A stretch of DNA of 64,000 nt from NCBI GenBank assembly GCA_903905735.1, contig CAIVHU010000033.1, positions 26,649-90,648 on the forward strand, in the 5' to 3' direction. Made by a program: the position numbers and the translations under genes. Position 1 is the first letter of the stretch, and each line of letters begins with the position of its first letter. Below, piece by piece: positions 26,807-35,880 of this stretch. Below the pieces are notes generated by a model, which saw nothing but the letters and a program-made list of their open reading frames with translations, was not told the origin of the DNA and made no database searches. The DNA is from an uncultured beta proteobacterium. GTDB taxonomy: Bacteria; Pseudomonadota; Gammaproteobacteria; Burkholderiales; Burkholderiaceae_C.

Positions 26807-27481
26807 CTAGGGCAGGTGCGCCACAAGATCCCGTGCCGATTCCTGGACAATACTTTTCATGGAAACGTATTCCTCGGCCATCGACTCATGCGACACGGTT
26901 GACTCCTGAGCGCCTTCCCAGGCCACCGAACCGTCCGTGCAGTCCCAAATTTGCAGAAACAGCCGAATGGTGCTGGTTTTGGTTTGCAGCACCCGCAGAC
27001 CCAACATCCCGAACCGGTCTTTGGACTCCTGCCTAAACGCGCCCAATTTGAGCTGTGCCACGTAACGTGCGTTGGTGACAGCGGCCACTTTCTGGAGGAT
27101 CTCACGGTCAAAGATGCCCGTCAAACGGTAATCTTCGAACATCTGCCGGTATTCGCGCGTGAGCCCCGCACGATTGACCGCGCTCAGTGTTTGCGGCAAG
27201 GCCATGACGCTCAAATCCGGACGCATCGCCAAGAGAACTTCGGTAAAGGCGAGCGCCAGAGCTTGCTTGTCTTCTTCCTGCCCGGTGATGGAAGACGGCG
27301 TGATAAAGGCAATTCCTCCCTTTCGAAGGTCCTCAGATTTCAGGTCAATCGTCAGCACCTGCGTCGTCGGGATGTTTTGCTGGGTCTTTGTCTGAAGCTG
27401 CTGATTGGCACACGCACTGAGCAGCAAGGCAAGCCCCATCGCCAACAGGCCCGCTCTGTAGTCCCGATAACCTGACTTCAT
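26807..27481 (-). CDS. Putative lipoprotein of unknown function
   Basis: 224 residues with a type II signal sequence: LLAMGLALLLSAC, with the lipobox cysteine at about residue 24. The mature part looks soluble and mixed alpha/beta, with FITPSSITGQEEDKQALALA and RFGMLGLRVLQTKTSTIRLF. It resembles putative outer-membrane-associated lipoproteins such as GNA1162/CsgG-like assembly factors in overall style, but no specific motif fixes this. It is not clearly in an operon; a 118-base gap with the clpB promoter separates it from clpB. Confidence 0.6.
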   Translation of the reverse strand: MKSGYRDYRAGLLAMGLALLLSACANQQLQTKTQQNIPTTQVLTIDLKSEDLRKGGIAFITPSSITGQEEDKQALALAFTEVLLAMRPDLSVMALPQTLSAVNRAGLTREYRQMFEDYRLTGIFDREILQKVAAVTNARYVAQLKLGAFRQESKDRFGMLGLRVLQTKTSTIRLFLQIWDCTDGSVAWEGAQESTVSHESMAEEYVSMKSIVQESARDLVAHLP

Positions 27482-27743
27482 GCCAATCTCCGTTCACCCA
27501 GGCATCGAAGCAATCTTCCATAGATAGCTAGCTGGGCAGATGATGGTCGCATTCTGGGTGCCATCTGTCTGTGCGGTGACAGACCGATGCGCCCTGGGTC
27601 CGTTCCACGCCTAGGTGGCGATCGCGCATGTCAGCGTTGAGGCGCTGAATTCCTGGATGGGTGATTGCGCTTCGGGTCAAAGAGTCTCTGGCCGGGCGGC
27701 CGACCCCAACAGTCAATTCTTGCAGCCAAATTCCGCCGACAGG
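27482..27743. other. Noncoding gap between the lipoprotein and moaE genes
   Basis: 262 bases. A small inverted repeat, GTCTGT-GCGGTG-ACAGAC, lies near 27570. No convincing coding frame, promoter or family of RNA is visible. Confidence 0.4.
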
Positions 27744-28232
27744 TCAGGCGTTACTGGCGGTAATTCCCCACTTGGCCAGCGCCGCGTCGTCGCTGACCCT
27801 GGCATCGACCCATTTGGCACCGTCCGGCGTGGCTTCCTTCTTCCAGAATGGGGCCTGGGTTTTCAGATAGTCCATCAAAAACTCGCAGGCGGCAAAACTC
27901 TCACCCCGGTGCGCCGAGGTGACCGCCACCATCACGATCTGGTCCAGCGGCTGGAGCAGCCCCACGCGGTGGATAACGCGGGCATCGAAGATATCAAAAC
28001 GCTCAAAAGCAGCGTCGATCATGGCTTCGATGGCCTTTTCGGTCATGCCGGGGTAATGCTCCAGCTCCATGCTGCTGATCTGGCCGGGCTCGCCTTGGGT
28101 TCTGTCACGCACGGTGCCGATAAAACTGCAGACCGCACCGACGCGACCATCCTGCGCTCGCAGCATGGCAATTTCTGCATTCAGGTCAAAGTCCTGGGTC
28201 TGGATGGAAACGCGATGAGTTTTATGCATCAA
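27744..28232 (-). CDS. moaE: Molybdopterin synthase catalytic subunit MoaE
   Basis: 162 residues. Motifs include CSFIGTVRDRTQG, LELEHYPGMTEKAI-type sequence (read as MELEHYPGMTEKAIEAM), RVIHRVGLL and FLMDYLKTQAPFWKKE, where the lysines of the active site lie. It transfers sulfur from MoaD thiocarboxylate to precursor Z to make molybdopterin. It is the last of four co-directional cofactor genes (mobB-moeA-moaD-moaE), with an interspersed repeat between it and moaD. Confidence 0.93.
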   Translation of the reverse strand: MMHKTHRVSIQTQDFDLNAEIAMLRAQDGRVGAVCSFIGTVRDRTQGEPGQISSMELEHYPGMTEKAIEAMIDAAFERFDIFDARVIHRVGLLQPLDQIVMVAVTSAHRGESFAACEFLMDYLKTQAPFWKKEATPDGAKWVDARVSDDAALAKWGITASNA

Positions 28233-28283
28233 ATTGCCCTCTAGTCCTTACGGAATAAGCGCCTGTAGCTACTGAAAATAGAG
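28229..28283. repeat. Interspersed repeat, copy 7
   Basis: AAATTGCCCTCTAGTCCTTA, CGGAATAAGCGCCTGTAGCT and ACTGAAAATAGAG make a full reverse-orientation copy. It begins at the start codon of moaE and fills the moaE-moaD gap, so it lies within the transcribed operon. Confidence 0.75.
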
Positions 28284-28287
28284 TGTA

Positions 28288-28539
28288 TCAACCGCCAGTG
28301 ACCGGCGGGAAAAACGCCACTTCAGCGCCTTCACAAAGTGCCGCTGACTCGTTGACCATCACCTGGTCCAGCGCGAGGCGCACCGCTTTGCCGCGCGCCA
28401 GGCTCTCGGCATGGTCGCCACCGAGCGCGATGAGTTCGTCGCGCAAGCCACCCAAAGTAGTCGCCTGGGTGTCGCGAACTTCCACACCCAGACCAATGGC
28501 CTCGCGGATCGAGGCGAAATACTTCACGGTGACTTTCAC
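28288..28539 (-). CDS. moaD: Molybdopterin synthase sulfur carrier subunit MoaD
   Basis: 83 residues with a ubiquitin-like fold. It starts MKVTVKYFASIREAIG and ends VAFFPPVTGG with the essential C-terminal di-glycine that is thiocarboxylated. It pairs with MoaE. It overlaps the moeA stop by four bases, indicating translational coupling. Confidence 0.93.
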   Translation of the reverse strand: MKVTVKYFASIREAIGLGVEVRDTQATTLGGLRDELIALGGDHAESLARGKAVRLALDQVMVNESAALCEGAEVAFFPPVTGG

Positions 28540-29828
28540 GACAACACCTCGGCAAACGAAATAAACCGCACCACATCGCCGGGCGCAATGGTCTGGCCCG
28601 GCGGGTTGTCCACCAAGCCGTCACCCCAAACAGCCGATGTCAACACCCCCGCGCTCTGGTTGGGGAACCGTTCCAACGCACCGGAGGCGTTGCGGCGCAC
28701 GCGCAAGAATTCACGGCGTTTATCGGCTCTAGCCCAGGTAAAGTCTGCGGTGGCAGCTATTGAAAGTGGAGCAACTTTGGACACGCCTTGCAGCCTGAGC
28801 AGAAACGGCCGCACCAGCATCAAAAACGTCACGAAGCTCGACACCGGGTTGCCCGGCAGGCCCATGAAGTGCGCCAGCCTGGCGCTGGGTTCACCGGCCA
28901 TGACATCACGGCGCACCTGCCCGTAGGCAAACGGTTTGCCCGGCTTGATGGCGATCTGCCACAAATCGAGTTGGCCCAGCGCCTGCACGGCGGGTTTGAT
29001 GTGGTCTTCTTCCCCCACCGACACGCCACCGCTGGTCAAGATCAGGTCATGATTTTGGGCTGCATCCCCCAAGGCTTGGAGGGTGGCAGCGCGGTTGTCG
29101 GGCACGATGCCCATGTCACTCACCTCGCAGCCCAGGCGCTTGAGCAGGGCTTGCAGGAAGAAGCGGTTGGAGTTGTAGATGGCACCGGGCGGCATGTCCT
29201 GCGGCGCCACATCGCCCGGCATCACCAACTCGTCACCGGTGGAAAACAGGGCCACGCGCGGGCGGCGCGCCACCGTCAGCGTGTTCATGCCAATACTGGC
29301 CGCCAGCCCAAGCGCAGCGGGCGTAAGGCGCTCTCCTTTTGAGAGGATCACGGCACCTTGTATCACGTCTTCACCGCTGCGCCGGATCCACAAGCCGGGC
29401 TGCACCGGCCCATGGACCCGCACCGCGCCATCAGGCTGGACGGTGCAGTCTTCCTGCATGACCACCGCGTCGGCACCCTCGGGCACGGGCGCACCGGTGA
29501 AGATGCGCGCCACCGACATCGGTGCCAGCGCGCTGCCACTGCTGCCCGCCGCAATGCGCTGCGACACCGGCAGCGCCACGCCAGCAGCCAGGTCGGCGCA
29601 GCGCACGGCATAACCGTCCATGGCGCTGTTGTCCTGCGGCGGGACTTGCAGCGCCGAGATGATGTCTTGCGCCAGCACACGGCCATCGGCCTCAAAGGTG
29701 GAGACCTGCTCCACGCCCGCCAGCAGGGTGGCGTGGCCCAGCAACTCCGCCAGCGCGTCGTCGAGCGATTTCATGGGTGCGCGGGGCTGGGCGGGAGAAG
29801 CCGGTGTAGCAGGCTGCGTCGCGTTCAT
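28536..29828 (-). CDS. moeA: Molybdopterin molybdenumtransferase MoeA
   Basis: 430 residues. Motifs include NSAMDGYAVR, ARIFTGAPVPEGADAVVMQE, ALFSTGDELVMPG and LTSGGVSVGEEDHIKPA, which build the adenylyl-molybdopterin and molybdate site. It inserts molybdenum into molybdopterin. It overlaps mobB (upstream) and moaD (downstream) by four bases each, so the genes are tightly coupled. Near 28750-28785 the sequence resembles half an interspersed repeat, but the match is too weak to call. Confidence 0.93.
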   Translation of the reverse strand: MNATQPATPASPAQPRAPMKSLDDALAELLGHATLLAGVEQVSTFEADGRVLAQDIISALQVPPQDNSAMDGYAVRCADLAAGVALPVSQRIAAGSSGSALAPMSVARIFTGAPVPEGADAVVMQEDCTVQPDGAVRVHGPVQPGLWIRRSGEDVIQGAVILSKGERLTPAALGLAASIGMNTLTVARRPRVALFSTGDELVMPGDVAPQDMPPGAIYNSNRFFLQALLKRLGCEVSDMGIVPDNRAATLQALGDAAQNHDLILTSGGVSVGEEDHIKPAVQALGQLDLWQIAIKPGKPFAYGQVRRDVMAGEPSARLAHFMGLPGNPVSSFVTFLMLVRPFLLRLQGVSKVAPLSIAATADFTWARADKRREFLRVRRNASGALERFPNQSAGVLTSAVWGDGLVDNPPGQTIAPGDVVRFISFAEVLS

Positions 29829-30358
29829 GGGTAAAGCTCCGGGTTGTAGGTCAGGCGCTCGCCTTGTGATAGCAGCCAGTCGTCCACGGCGCTGGGGTTG
29901 TTGAGGTCCAGCACCGGCAGGCCGGTGGGCACGGGCAGTTCGGCGGGTGAGTCGGTGGCGATGGCCACCACAAAATCATCGTTGGGGTAACGGACCGATC
30001 GGTCTGTTCGCCCGCGCCAGACCTCGATTTTGAGCAGATCCGCGTCTCGAAACCCCTCAACCAGCACCCAATCGACACCGTCGTACAACTCCGCGATGAG
30101 CTGGTGCACGGACAGCTCCTGCGCCACCTCGAACTCGCGCATCAGCGCCAGGCGCTCGTTGGAGGCCACCACAACCTCGAAAGCACCAGCCTCGCGGTGG
30201 CGAAACGTGTCCTTGCCTGGCCTGTCCATGTCAAAGCCGTGGCGCGCGTGCTTGACCACCGACACGCGCAGGCCGCGACCGCGCAACTCGGGAATCAAAC
30301 GCTCGATCAGCGTCGTTTTACCGGAGCCGGAATAGCCGGCAAAGCCCACCACGTTCAT
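29825..30358 (-). CDS. mobB: Molybdopterin-guanine dinucleotide biosynthesis adaptor MobB
   Basis: 177 residues. The P-loop GYSGSGKTTLIERL near residue 8 and the family segment KHARHGFDMDRPGKDTFRHR are clear. MobB is a GTP-binding partner in attaching GMP to Mo-molybdopterin for bis-MGD enzymes. It leads the mobB-moeA-moaD-moaE group, with an interspersed repeat between it and thrC. Confidence 0.9.
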   Translation of the reverse strand: MNVVGFAGYSGSGKTTLIERLIPELRGRGLRVSVVKHARHGFDMDRPGKDTFRHREAGAFEVVVASNERLALMREFEVAQELSVHQLIAELYDGVDWVLVEGFRDADLLKIEVWRGRTDRSVRYPNDDFVVAIATDSPAELPVPTGLPVLDLNNPSAVDDWLLSQGERLTYNPELYP

Positions 30359-30359
30359 G

Positions 30360-30422
30360 GCAAATTGCTGTCATTTTGATAGCTATTCGCGCTCATATAT
30401 AAAGGGCTAGAAGCCATTTTCA
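30360..30422. repeat. Interspersed repeat, copy 8
   Basis: CAAATTGCTGTCATTTTGAT, then AGCTATTCGC, ATATATAAAGGGCTAGAAGC and CATTTT. It fills the gap between thrC and mobB. Confidence 0.75.
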
Positions 30423-31847
30423 TGCCCAATGCTCGGTGATGAAGGTTTTGATGGCCTGGGCATCTGCGGCCATGCGGGTCACGCGCTTGGGCAAATCCTC
30501 GATGCCCACAAATCGCGGCGGCCGATCCGGCTGCTGACCAGTGGCTTCGACGATAGTTTCAGCGAACTTGATTGGCAAGGCGGTTTCCAGCACGATCATC
30601 GGCACGCCGGTTTGCACAAACTCGCGCGCAACTTTCACACCGTCAGCGGTATGCGTGTCGATCATCATCTCCATGCGCTCGAAGGTGTCCTTGATGGTGG
30701 CCAAGCGGTCGCTGTGCGTGCTTTTGCCGCTCTCAAAGCCGTAGCGTCTGTGACAGTCGTTGAAGGCCGGGTGCTGACTCAGGTCAAACTGGCCGCTGCG
30801 GGCCAGCCCATCACCAAACAGCGCCTTGACGCGCGCGCCGTCGCGGCCCAGCAGGTCAAAAATGAAGCGCTCGAAGTTTGATGCCTTGGAGATGTCCATC
30901 GACGGGCTGGAGGTCTCGTGTGTGTCAGCACTGGCGCGCACGCGGTACACACCGGTCTTGAAAAATTCGTCCAACACATCGTTTTCATTGGTGGCGACCA
31001 CCAGTTTGGCCACTGGCAAGCCCATCATGCGCGCCACATGGCCGGCGCAAATGTTGCCAAAATTGCCGCTTGGCACGGTGAAGCTGACCTTTTCGGTATT
31101 GGCTTCGGTGGCCTGAAAGTAGCCAGCAAAGTAATAAACGACTTGCGCCAGCAGTCGCGCCCAGTTGATGGAGTTCACGGTACCGATCTTGTATTTGCGC
31201 TTGAAATCCAGGTCGTTGCTGACGGCCTTGACCATGTCCTGGCAGTCGTCAAACACGCCATCGACCGCGATGTTGAAGATGTTGTCGTCCATCAGGCTGA
31301 ACATCTGCGCCTGCTGGAACGGGCTCATGCGGCCATACGGGCTGGTCATGAAGACGCGCACGCCTTTTTTGCCACGCATGGCGTATTCGGCCGCGCTACC
31401 GGTGTCGCCGCTGGTGGCACCCAGGATGTTGAGCTGTTCACCCCGGCGCGCCAGCTCGTACTCGAACAGGTTGCCCAGCAGCTGCATCGCCATGTCCTTG
31501 AACGCCAGCGTCGGGCCGTTGGACAGGGCTTCGAGCCAGATGCCGTTTTCCAGATGGCGCAGCGGCACGATCTCGCCGGTGCCAAATACCTCGGCGGTGT
31601 AGGTCTTGGCGCACAACGCTCTTAAATCCGCAGCAGGAATGTCATCAATGTAGAGGGACAACACCTCAAAAGCCAGTTCGGCATAACCCTGCTGGTGGTA
31701 GACCTCACGCCAACGCGCTAGCGTGGTCGCATCCACCTGCGGGTAAGACTCGGGCAGGTACAGGCCGCCATCAGGTGCCAGACCTTCGAGCAGGATGTCG
31801 CAAAAGTGTTTGGGGCTATGGTCGCCGCGGGTGGAGATGTATTTCAT
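30420..31847 (-). CDS. thrC: Threonine synthase
   Basis: 475 residues of the longer fungal/gammaproteobacterial-type enzyme. The N-terminus MKYISTRGDHSPKHFCDILL is characteristic. The PLP lysine lies in GPTLAFKDMAMQLLGN, and the phosphate-binding loop is TVPSGNFGNICAG. It converts O-phosphohomoserine to threonine. In this group thrC normally follows hom directly; here a vapBC module lies between them, so thrC may rely on transcription through the toxin-antitoxin genes or on its own promoter. Confidence 0.95.
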   Translation of the reverse strand: MKYISTRGDHSPKHFCDILLEGLAPDGGLYLPESYPQVDATTLARWREVYHQQGYAELAFEVLSLYIDDIPAADLRALCAKTYTAEVFGTGEIVPLRHLENGIWLEALSNGPTLAFKDMAMQLLGNLFEYELARRGEQLNILGATSGDTGSAAEYAMRGKKGVRVFMTSPYGRMSPFQQAQMFSLMDDNIFNIAVDGVFDDCQDMVKAVSNDLDFKRKYKIGTVNSINWARLLAQVVYYFAGYFQATEANTEKVSFTVPSGNFGNICAGHVARMMGLPVAKLVVATNENDVLDEFFKTGVYRVRASADTHETSSPSMDISKASNFERFIFDLLGRDGARVKALFGDGLARSGQFDLSQHPAFNDCHRRYGFESGKSTHSDRLATIKDTFERMEMMIDTHTADGVKVAREFVQTGVPMIVLETALPIKFAETIVEATGQQPDRPPRFVGIEDLPKRVTRMAADAQAIKTFITEHWA

Positions 31848-31876
31848 AGGAAAGGATGTAGGCTGGGCACCGGGAC

Positions 31877-32275
31877 TTACGGCGCAATCACTTGAATCTG
31901 CGGGAAATAGGTTCGCACTCGCACCGGGTCACGCGTCAGCAGAGGAAGTTGCTCCACGCTGGCGTGCGCGCCGATGAAAAAGTCAGGCAGGGTAGAACTG
32001 CGCGCGCCACCCGCAGCCCGATAGCTGCGATGGGCCTGGGCGGCCAGAAACGAGGCCGGGTTGGGAATCGGCAGCACGCGGATGCCCGCTTCCTTGAGGA
32101 ACTGATCCTGCACCTCGGATGATGCAAAGCTGCGGGAAATTTCGGCATACACGATGGCGTTGATACACAAAGCGCCGCGTGTGCGGCGCTCTGTGAGCTG
32201 CTTGGCGCTCCAGAGCTTCCAGTCTGGTTTGGCTTCGATCACGTCGATCAACACGCTGGAGTCCACGAAAGTCAT
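31877..32275 (-). CDS. vapC: VapC-type PIN-domain toxin
   Basis: 132 residues. The PIN acidic residues are visible: VDSSVLIDV near the N-terminus, NAIVYAEIS in the middle, TLPDFFIGAHA and LLTRDPVRVRTYFP toward the C-terminus. PIN toxins are ribonucleases that cut tRNA or rRNA when released from antitoxin. It overlaps the vapB stop by four bases, the usual toxin-antitoxin arrangement. Confidence 0.88.
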   Translation of the reverse strand: MTFVDSSVLIDVIEAKPDWKLWSAKQLTERRTRGALCINAIVYAEISRSFASSEVQDQFLKEAGIRVLPIPNPASFLAAQAHRSYRAAGGARSSTLPDFFIGAHASVEQLPLLTRDPVRVRTYFPQIQVIAP

Positions 32276-32517
32276 CGCATCGCGTCCTCACCCCGCGTTT
32301 CGCGCAGGATTTCTTCGGTGGTCATGCCGGAAATGCCGGTGCCCATCCACTTGAGAAACGGGTTTTCCTCAGGCGCCGCCGCTTTGGCCGGAAACATCAG
32401 CACCTGGCCGTTGGGCTGGGCCACAAATTCGATTTCCTGGCCCTGCGCCACGCCCATGTGATCCCGCATGGCTTTGGGGATGGTGACCTGGCCTTTGACT
32501 GTCAGTGCGTGCCCCAT
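32272..32517 (-). CDS. vapB: VapB-type AbrB-family antitoxin
   Basis: 81 residues. The N-terminal swapped-hairpin AbrB domain reads LTVKGQVTIPKAMRDHMGV and would bind DNA. The C-terminal half (PFLKWMGTGISGMTTEEILR) would bind the toxin. A perfect palindrome 20-41 bases upstream of the ATG is a likely autoregulatory operator. The module is inserted in the hom-thrC region. Confidence 0.88.
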   Translation of the reverse strand: MGHALTVKGQVTIPKAMRDHMGVAQGQEIEFVAQPNGQVLMFPAKAAAPEENPFLKWMGTGISGMTTEEILRETRGEDAMR

Positions 32518-32536
32518 GGTGAACCTCCGTCAAAAA

Positions 32537-32558
32537 GTATTACCAAAAATTGTAATAC
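32537..32558. promoter_or_regulatory. Palindromic operator upstream of vapB
   Basis: GTATTAC and GTAATAC form perfect seven-base arms around CAAAAATT. The site begins 20 bases upstream of the vapB start codon, where VapBC complexes usually repress their own operon. Confidence 0.65.
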
Positions 32559-32613
32559 GTGCATGGTTAGAGTGCACCGGACCAACGCAGTAGGTGTTGC
32601 CAGGCACACACCA

Positions 32614-33975
32614 TCAAGCCAGCTCTTCCTTGCGAATCCGGGTGATCGGCTCCAGCACGCTGGGCAGCGCTTGCATTAAGGCTATGGCTGTGTTCATGCG
32701 CGCTTCCACACAGTCGTGGGTCAGGATGATCACGTCGGTCTGCGGTACCTGACCGGTGGTCGCAATGTCTTTCACCACTTCATCAGCCTCGCGCTGCAGC
32801 ACCGCGTCAATGCTGATACCGGCTTCGGCCAGGATGCCGGTCACTTTGGCGAGCACACCGGTTTCGTCGGCCACCCGCAGACGCAGGTAATAGCTGGTCA
32901 CCACCTCACCCATCGGCAGGACCGGCAGGTTGCTCATGGCACTGGGTTGGAAGGCCAGGTGTGGCACGCGGTGCGCGGCGTCTGCCGTATGCAACCGGGT
33001 GATATCGACCAGGTCGGCAATCACCGCGCTGGCGGTCGGCTCAGAACCCGCGCCCTTGCCGTAATACAACGTGGTGCCCACGGCATCGCCCTGCACCACC
33101 ACCGCGTTCATGGCACCTTCCACATTGGCAATCAGGCGTTTGGTGGGGATCAGGCAAGGGTGCACGCGCAGTTCGATGCCGTCGGTTGTGCCTTTGGCAG
33201 CGTCGCCCGCGCGGCGCTTGGTGATCCCGAGCAGTTTGATACGGTAGCCGAGTTGTTCGGCGTATTTGATGTCAGTCGCACCCAGTTTGGTGATGCCTTC
33301 GATGTAAGCCTTGTCAAACTGCACCGGCACACCGAACGCAATCGCGCTCATCAGCGTGGCCTTATGGGCAGCATCCACGCCTTCGATGTCAAAAGTCGGG
33401 TCGGCCTCGGCGTAACCCAGACGCTGCGCTTCTTTGAGCACCACACCAAAATCCAGGCCCTTGTCGCGCATTTCACTCAGGATGAAGTTGGTGGTGCCGT
33501 TGATGATGCCGGCAATCCACTGAATGCGGTTGGCGGTCAGGCCTTCACGCAGCGCCTTGATGATCGGGATGCCACCGGCCACTGCGGCTTCAAAGGCCAC
33601 CATCACACCCTTGGCGGAGGCTGCGGCGAAGATCTCGGTGCCGTGCACGGCCAGCAGCGCCTTGTTGGCGGTGACCACGTGTTTGCCCGCGGCAATGGCT
33701 TCCAGCACCAGCGTCTTGGCGATGCCATAGCCGCCGATCAGCTCAATCACGATGTCGATGTCCGGGTTGGCGATCACCGCACGGGCGTCGCTGACCACGG
33801 TCACACCAGGGCCAACCAGTTCCTGGGCGCGCGCCACGTTCAGATCCGCCACCATGGTGATCTCGATGCCGCGACCGGCGCGGCGTTTGATTTCTTCCTG
33901 GTTGCGTTTGAGCACATTGAACGTGCCCGAGCCCACCACACCGATACCGAGCAGGCCAACTTGAATAGGTTTCAT
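32614..33975 (-). CDS. hom: Homoserine dehydrogenase
   Basis: 453 residues from ATG 33975; a TTG three codons upstream is less likely. The NAD(P) motif is GLLGIGVVGSGTFNVL, the catalytic region has GIINGTTNFILSEM and GYAEADPTFDIEGVDAAHK, and a C-terminal ACT domain begins near DETGVLAKVTGILAEAGI, the usual threonine feedback site. It makes homoserine for threonine and methionine. It lies between alaA and vapBC, with an interspersed repeat just upstream. Confidence 0.95.
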   Translation of the reverse strand: MKPIQVGLLGIGVVGSGTFNVLKRNQEEIKRRAGRGIEITMVADLNVARAQELVGPGVTVVSDARAVIANPDIDIVIELIGGYGIAKTLVLEAIAAGKHVVTANKALLAVHGTEIFAAASAKGVMVAFEAAVAGGIPIIKALREGLTANRIQWIAGIINGTTNFILSEMRDKGLDFGVVLKEAQRLGYAEADPTFDIEGVDAAHKATLMSAIAFGVPVQFDKAYIEGITKLGATDIKYAEQLGYRIKLLGITKRRAGDAAKGTTDGIELRVHPCLIPTKRLIANVEGAMNAVVVQGDAVGTTLYYGKGAGSEPTASAVIADLVDITRLHTADAAHRVPHLAFQPSAMSNLPVLPMGEVVTSYYLRLRVADETGVLAKVTGILAEAGISIDAVLQREADEVVKDIATTGQVPQTDVIILTHDCVEARMNTAIALMQALPSVLEPITRIRKEELA

Positions 33976-33995
33976 AATTTTCAAAATTTACAGGT

Positions 33996-34050
33996 TAAAT
34001 TGGCCTCTAGCCCTTATGAAATAAGCGCGAGCAGCTCTCAAAATAAGAGT
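33996..34050. repeat. Interspersed repeat, copy 9
   Basis: AAATTGGCCTCTAGCCCTTA, TGAAATAAGCGCGAGCAGCT and CTCAAAATAAGAG: a well-preserved reverse-orientation copy in the hom-alaA gap. Confidence 0.8.
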
Positions 34051-34053
34051 GAA

Positions 34054-35280
34054 TCAGTTGCTGTGCCGCTTGCGGTAGCCTTCCAGAAATCGGGCAATGC
34101 GGCCAATGGCCTCACGCAAATCGTCTTCATGCGGCAAAAACACAATACGGAAATGGTCCGGCAGCTGCCAGTTGAAGCCGGTGCCTTGCACCAGCATCAC
34201 CCGGGTTTCGCGCAACAGTTCCAGAAAAAACTGGCGGTCGTCGGTGATCGGGTAGAGCGTCGGATCAAGCCGAGGAAACATGTACAGTGCCGCCTGCGGC
34301 TTGACACAAGTCACCCCGGGGATGGCAGTGATCAGCTCATAAGCCAGGTCCCGCTGGCGGCGCAGGCGACCGCCTTCACACACCAGGTCGTTGATGCTCT
34401 GGTAGCCGCCCAGCGCGGTCTGGATTGCCCATTGACCCGGCACGTTGGAGCACAGCTTCATGTTCGAGAGCATGGTCAGCCCCTCGATGTAGTCACTCGC
34501 GGCCTTTTTGTTGCCCGACACCACCATCCAGCCGGCGCGGTAGCCGCAGGAGCGGTAGCTTTTGGACAGCGAGTTGAAGGTCAATGTCAGCACGTCGGTG
34601 GACAAAGATGCCAGCGCCGTGTGTTTGACACCGTCGTACAGCACCTTGTCATAGACCTCGTCGGCCAAGATCACCAAGCCGTTTTCACGCGCGATCGTGA
34701 TGATGCCCTTGAGCAATTCGTCGCTGTACAACACACCGGTCGGGTTGTTCGGGTTGATCACCACAATGCCCTTGGTGCGCGGCGTGATCTTGGCGCGGAT
34801 GTCGGCCAGATCCGGCATCCAGTTGTTGCTCTCGTCGCACAGGTAATGCACCGGTGTGCCGCCCGACAGGCTGGTTGAAGCCGTCCAAAGCGGGTAATCC
34901 GGCATGGGCAGCAGCAGTTCGTCGCCATTGTCCAGCAACGCGTTGGTGGCCATGGTGATGAGTTCGCTGGCACCGTTGCCCAGGTAGATATCGTCCAGCG
35001 TCACACCCAGAATACCCTGGCGCTGGGTTTCATGCATGACCGCCTTGCGCGCCGCAAAAATGCCTTTGCTGTCCGAATATCCCGCCGAGTTGGGCAGGTT
35101 GCGGATCATGTCCTGCTGAATCTCTTCGGGTGCGTCGAAACCAAACACTGCCAGGTTGCCCAGGTTGAGCTTGATGATTTTCTGGCCTTCGTCCTCCATC
35201 TGGCGCGCCGCGTCCATGATCGGGCCGCGAATGTCGTAGAGCACGTTGGCCAGTTTGGCTGATTTGCGTATGGTTTTCAA
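34054..35280 (-). CDS. alaA: Alanine-synthesising aminotransferase, AlaA type
   Basis: About 408 residues if it starts at TTG 35280, which is preceded by GGAGGGATT; the open frame extends to 35331. The N-terminus KSAKLANVLYDIRGPIM, the segment VINPNNPTGVLYSDEL and the PLP lysine in FNSLSKSYRSCGYRAGW are typical of AlaA/YfbQ aminotransferases. The expected reaction is pyruvate plus glutamate to alanine plus 2-oxoglutarate. It precedes hom on the same strand. Confidence 0.9.
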   Translation of the reverse strand: MKTIRKSAKLANVLYDIRGPIMDAARQMEDEGQKIIKLNLGNLAVFGFDAPEEIQQDMIRNLPNSAGYSDSKGIFAARKAVMHETQRQGILGVTLDDIYLGNGASELITMATNALLDNGDELLLPMPDYPLWTASTSLSGGTPVHYLCDESNNWMPDLADIRAKITPRTKGIVVINPNNPTGVLYSDELLKGIITIARENGLVILADEVYDKVLYDGVKHTALASLSTDVLTLTFNSLSKSYRSCGYRAGWMVVSGNKKAASDYIEGLTMLSNMKLCSNVPGQWAIQTALGGYQSINDLVCEGGRLRRQRDLAYELITAIPGVTCVKPQAALYMFPRLDPTLYPITDDRQFFLELLRETRVMLVQGTGFNWQLPDHFRIVFLPHEDDLREAIGRIARFLEGYRKRHSN

Positions 35281-35410
35281 AATCCCTCCGGGAGTGGCCG
35301 CGCACGGGCGAAACCTATAATTTGACCACAAGTTTTTGCACCTTTAACTCTTGGGCGGCAGCCCCCAGGCACCAGGGCCTTGCAGCCCATGCCGACCCCA
35401 CACCGACACC

Positions 35411-35779
35411 ATGAAATTTCACCCCGACAAGATCAGCGCGCCCTCGGTTCAGGGCTACGGCCCGGGCTGGATTCAGGTGGCTGGCGAAAAGATCACCCAC
35501 AGTATTGTCATCAGCTCGCGCGGGGAGCGTCTGGACTGGCATGACACCCATTTTGAAGCCCTGACCGCAGGCCATTTTGAGCAACTGGCGCGAATGCAGA
35601 CCGAACTGGTGATTTTTGGCAGCGGCCCGCGCCTGCGCTTTGTGTCACCGGCACTCACCCAGGCGTTGATGATCCAGCGTATCGGTCTGGAAACCATGGA
35701 CACCCAGGCGGCCTGCCGCACCTACAACATCCTGGCTGCAGAGGGCCGACATGTAGCCGTCGCGCTGCTTATGCGTTAA
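35411..35779 (+). CDS. Mth938/DUF498-like domain protein
   Basis: 122 residues from ATG 35411. The motif IVISSRGERLDWHD and the segment LVIFGSGPRLRFVSPAL identify the Mth938-like family, whose mitochondrial member NDUFAF3 assists complex I assembly. The bacterial role is not established. It is divergent from alaA and precedes bcp. Confidence 0.85.
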   Translation: MKFHPDKISAPSVQGYGPGWIQVAGEKITHSIVISSRGERLDWHDTHFEALTAGHFEQLARMQTELVIFGSGPRLRFVSPALTQALMIQRIGLETMDTQAACRTYNILAAEGRHVAVALLMR

Positions 35780-35880
35780 AATCCGGCGTTGGTAGTCGAG
35801 GGCGCAGTAGCGCTACAAAAAAAGGATAGTGTCCACGACTTGAGAGACCGACGCATCCTGTCACACGAGACCGAAGCACC

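Noticed and set aside
28749..28785. Interspersed repeat inside moeA
   Set aside because: Only GCAGCTATTGAAA-like similarity; too short and imperfect to distinguish from chance.
32716..34878. Very long plus-strand open frame (720 codons) opposite hom and alaA
   Set aside because: It is antisense to two clear genes in a GC-rich genome; its composition (His, Gln, Arg rich) is that of a reverse-frame shadow.
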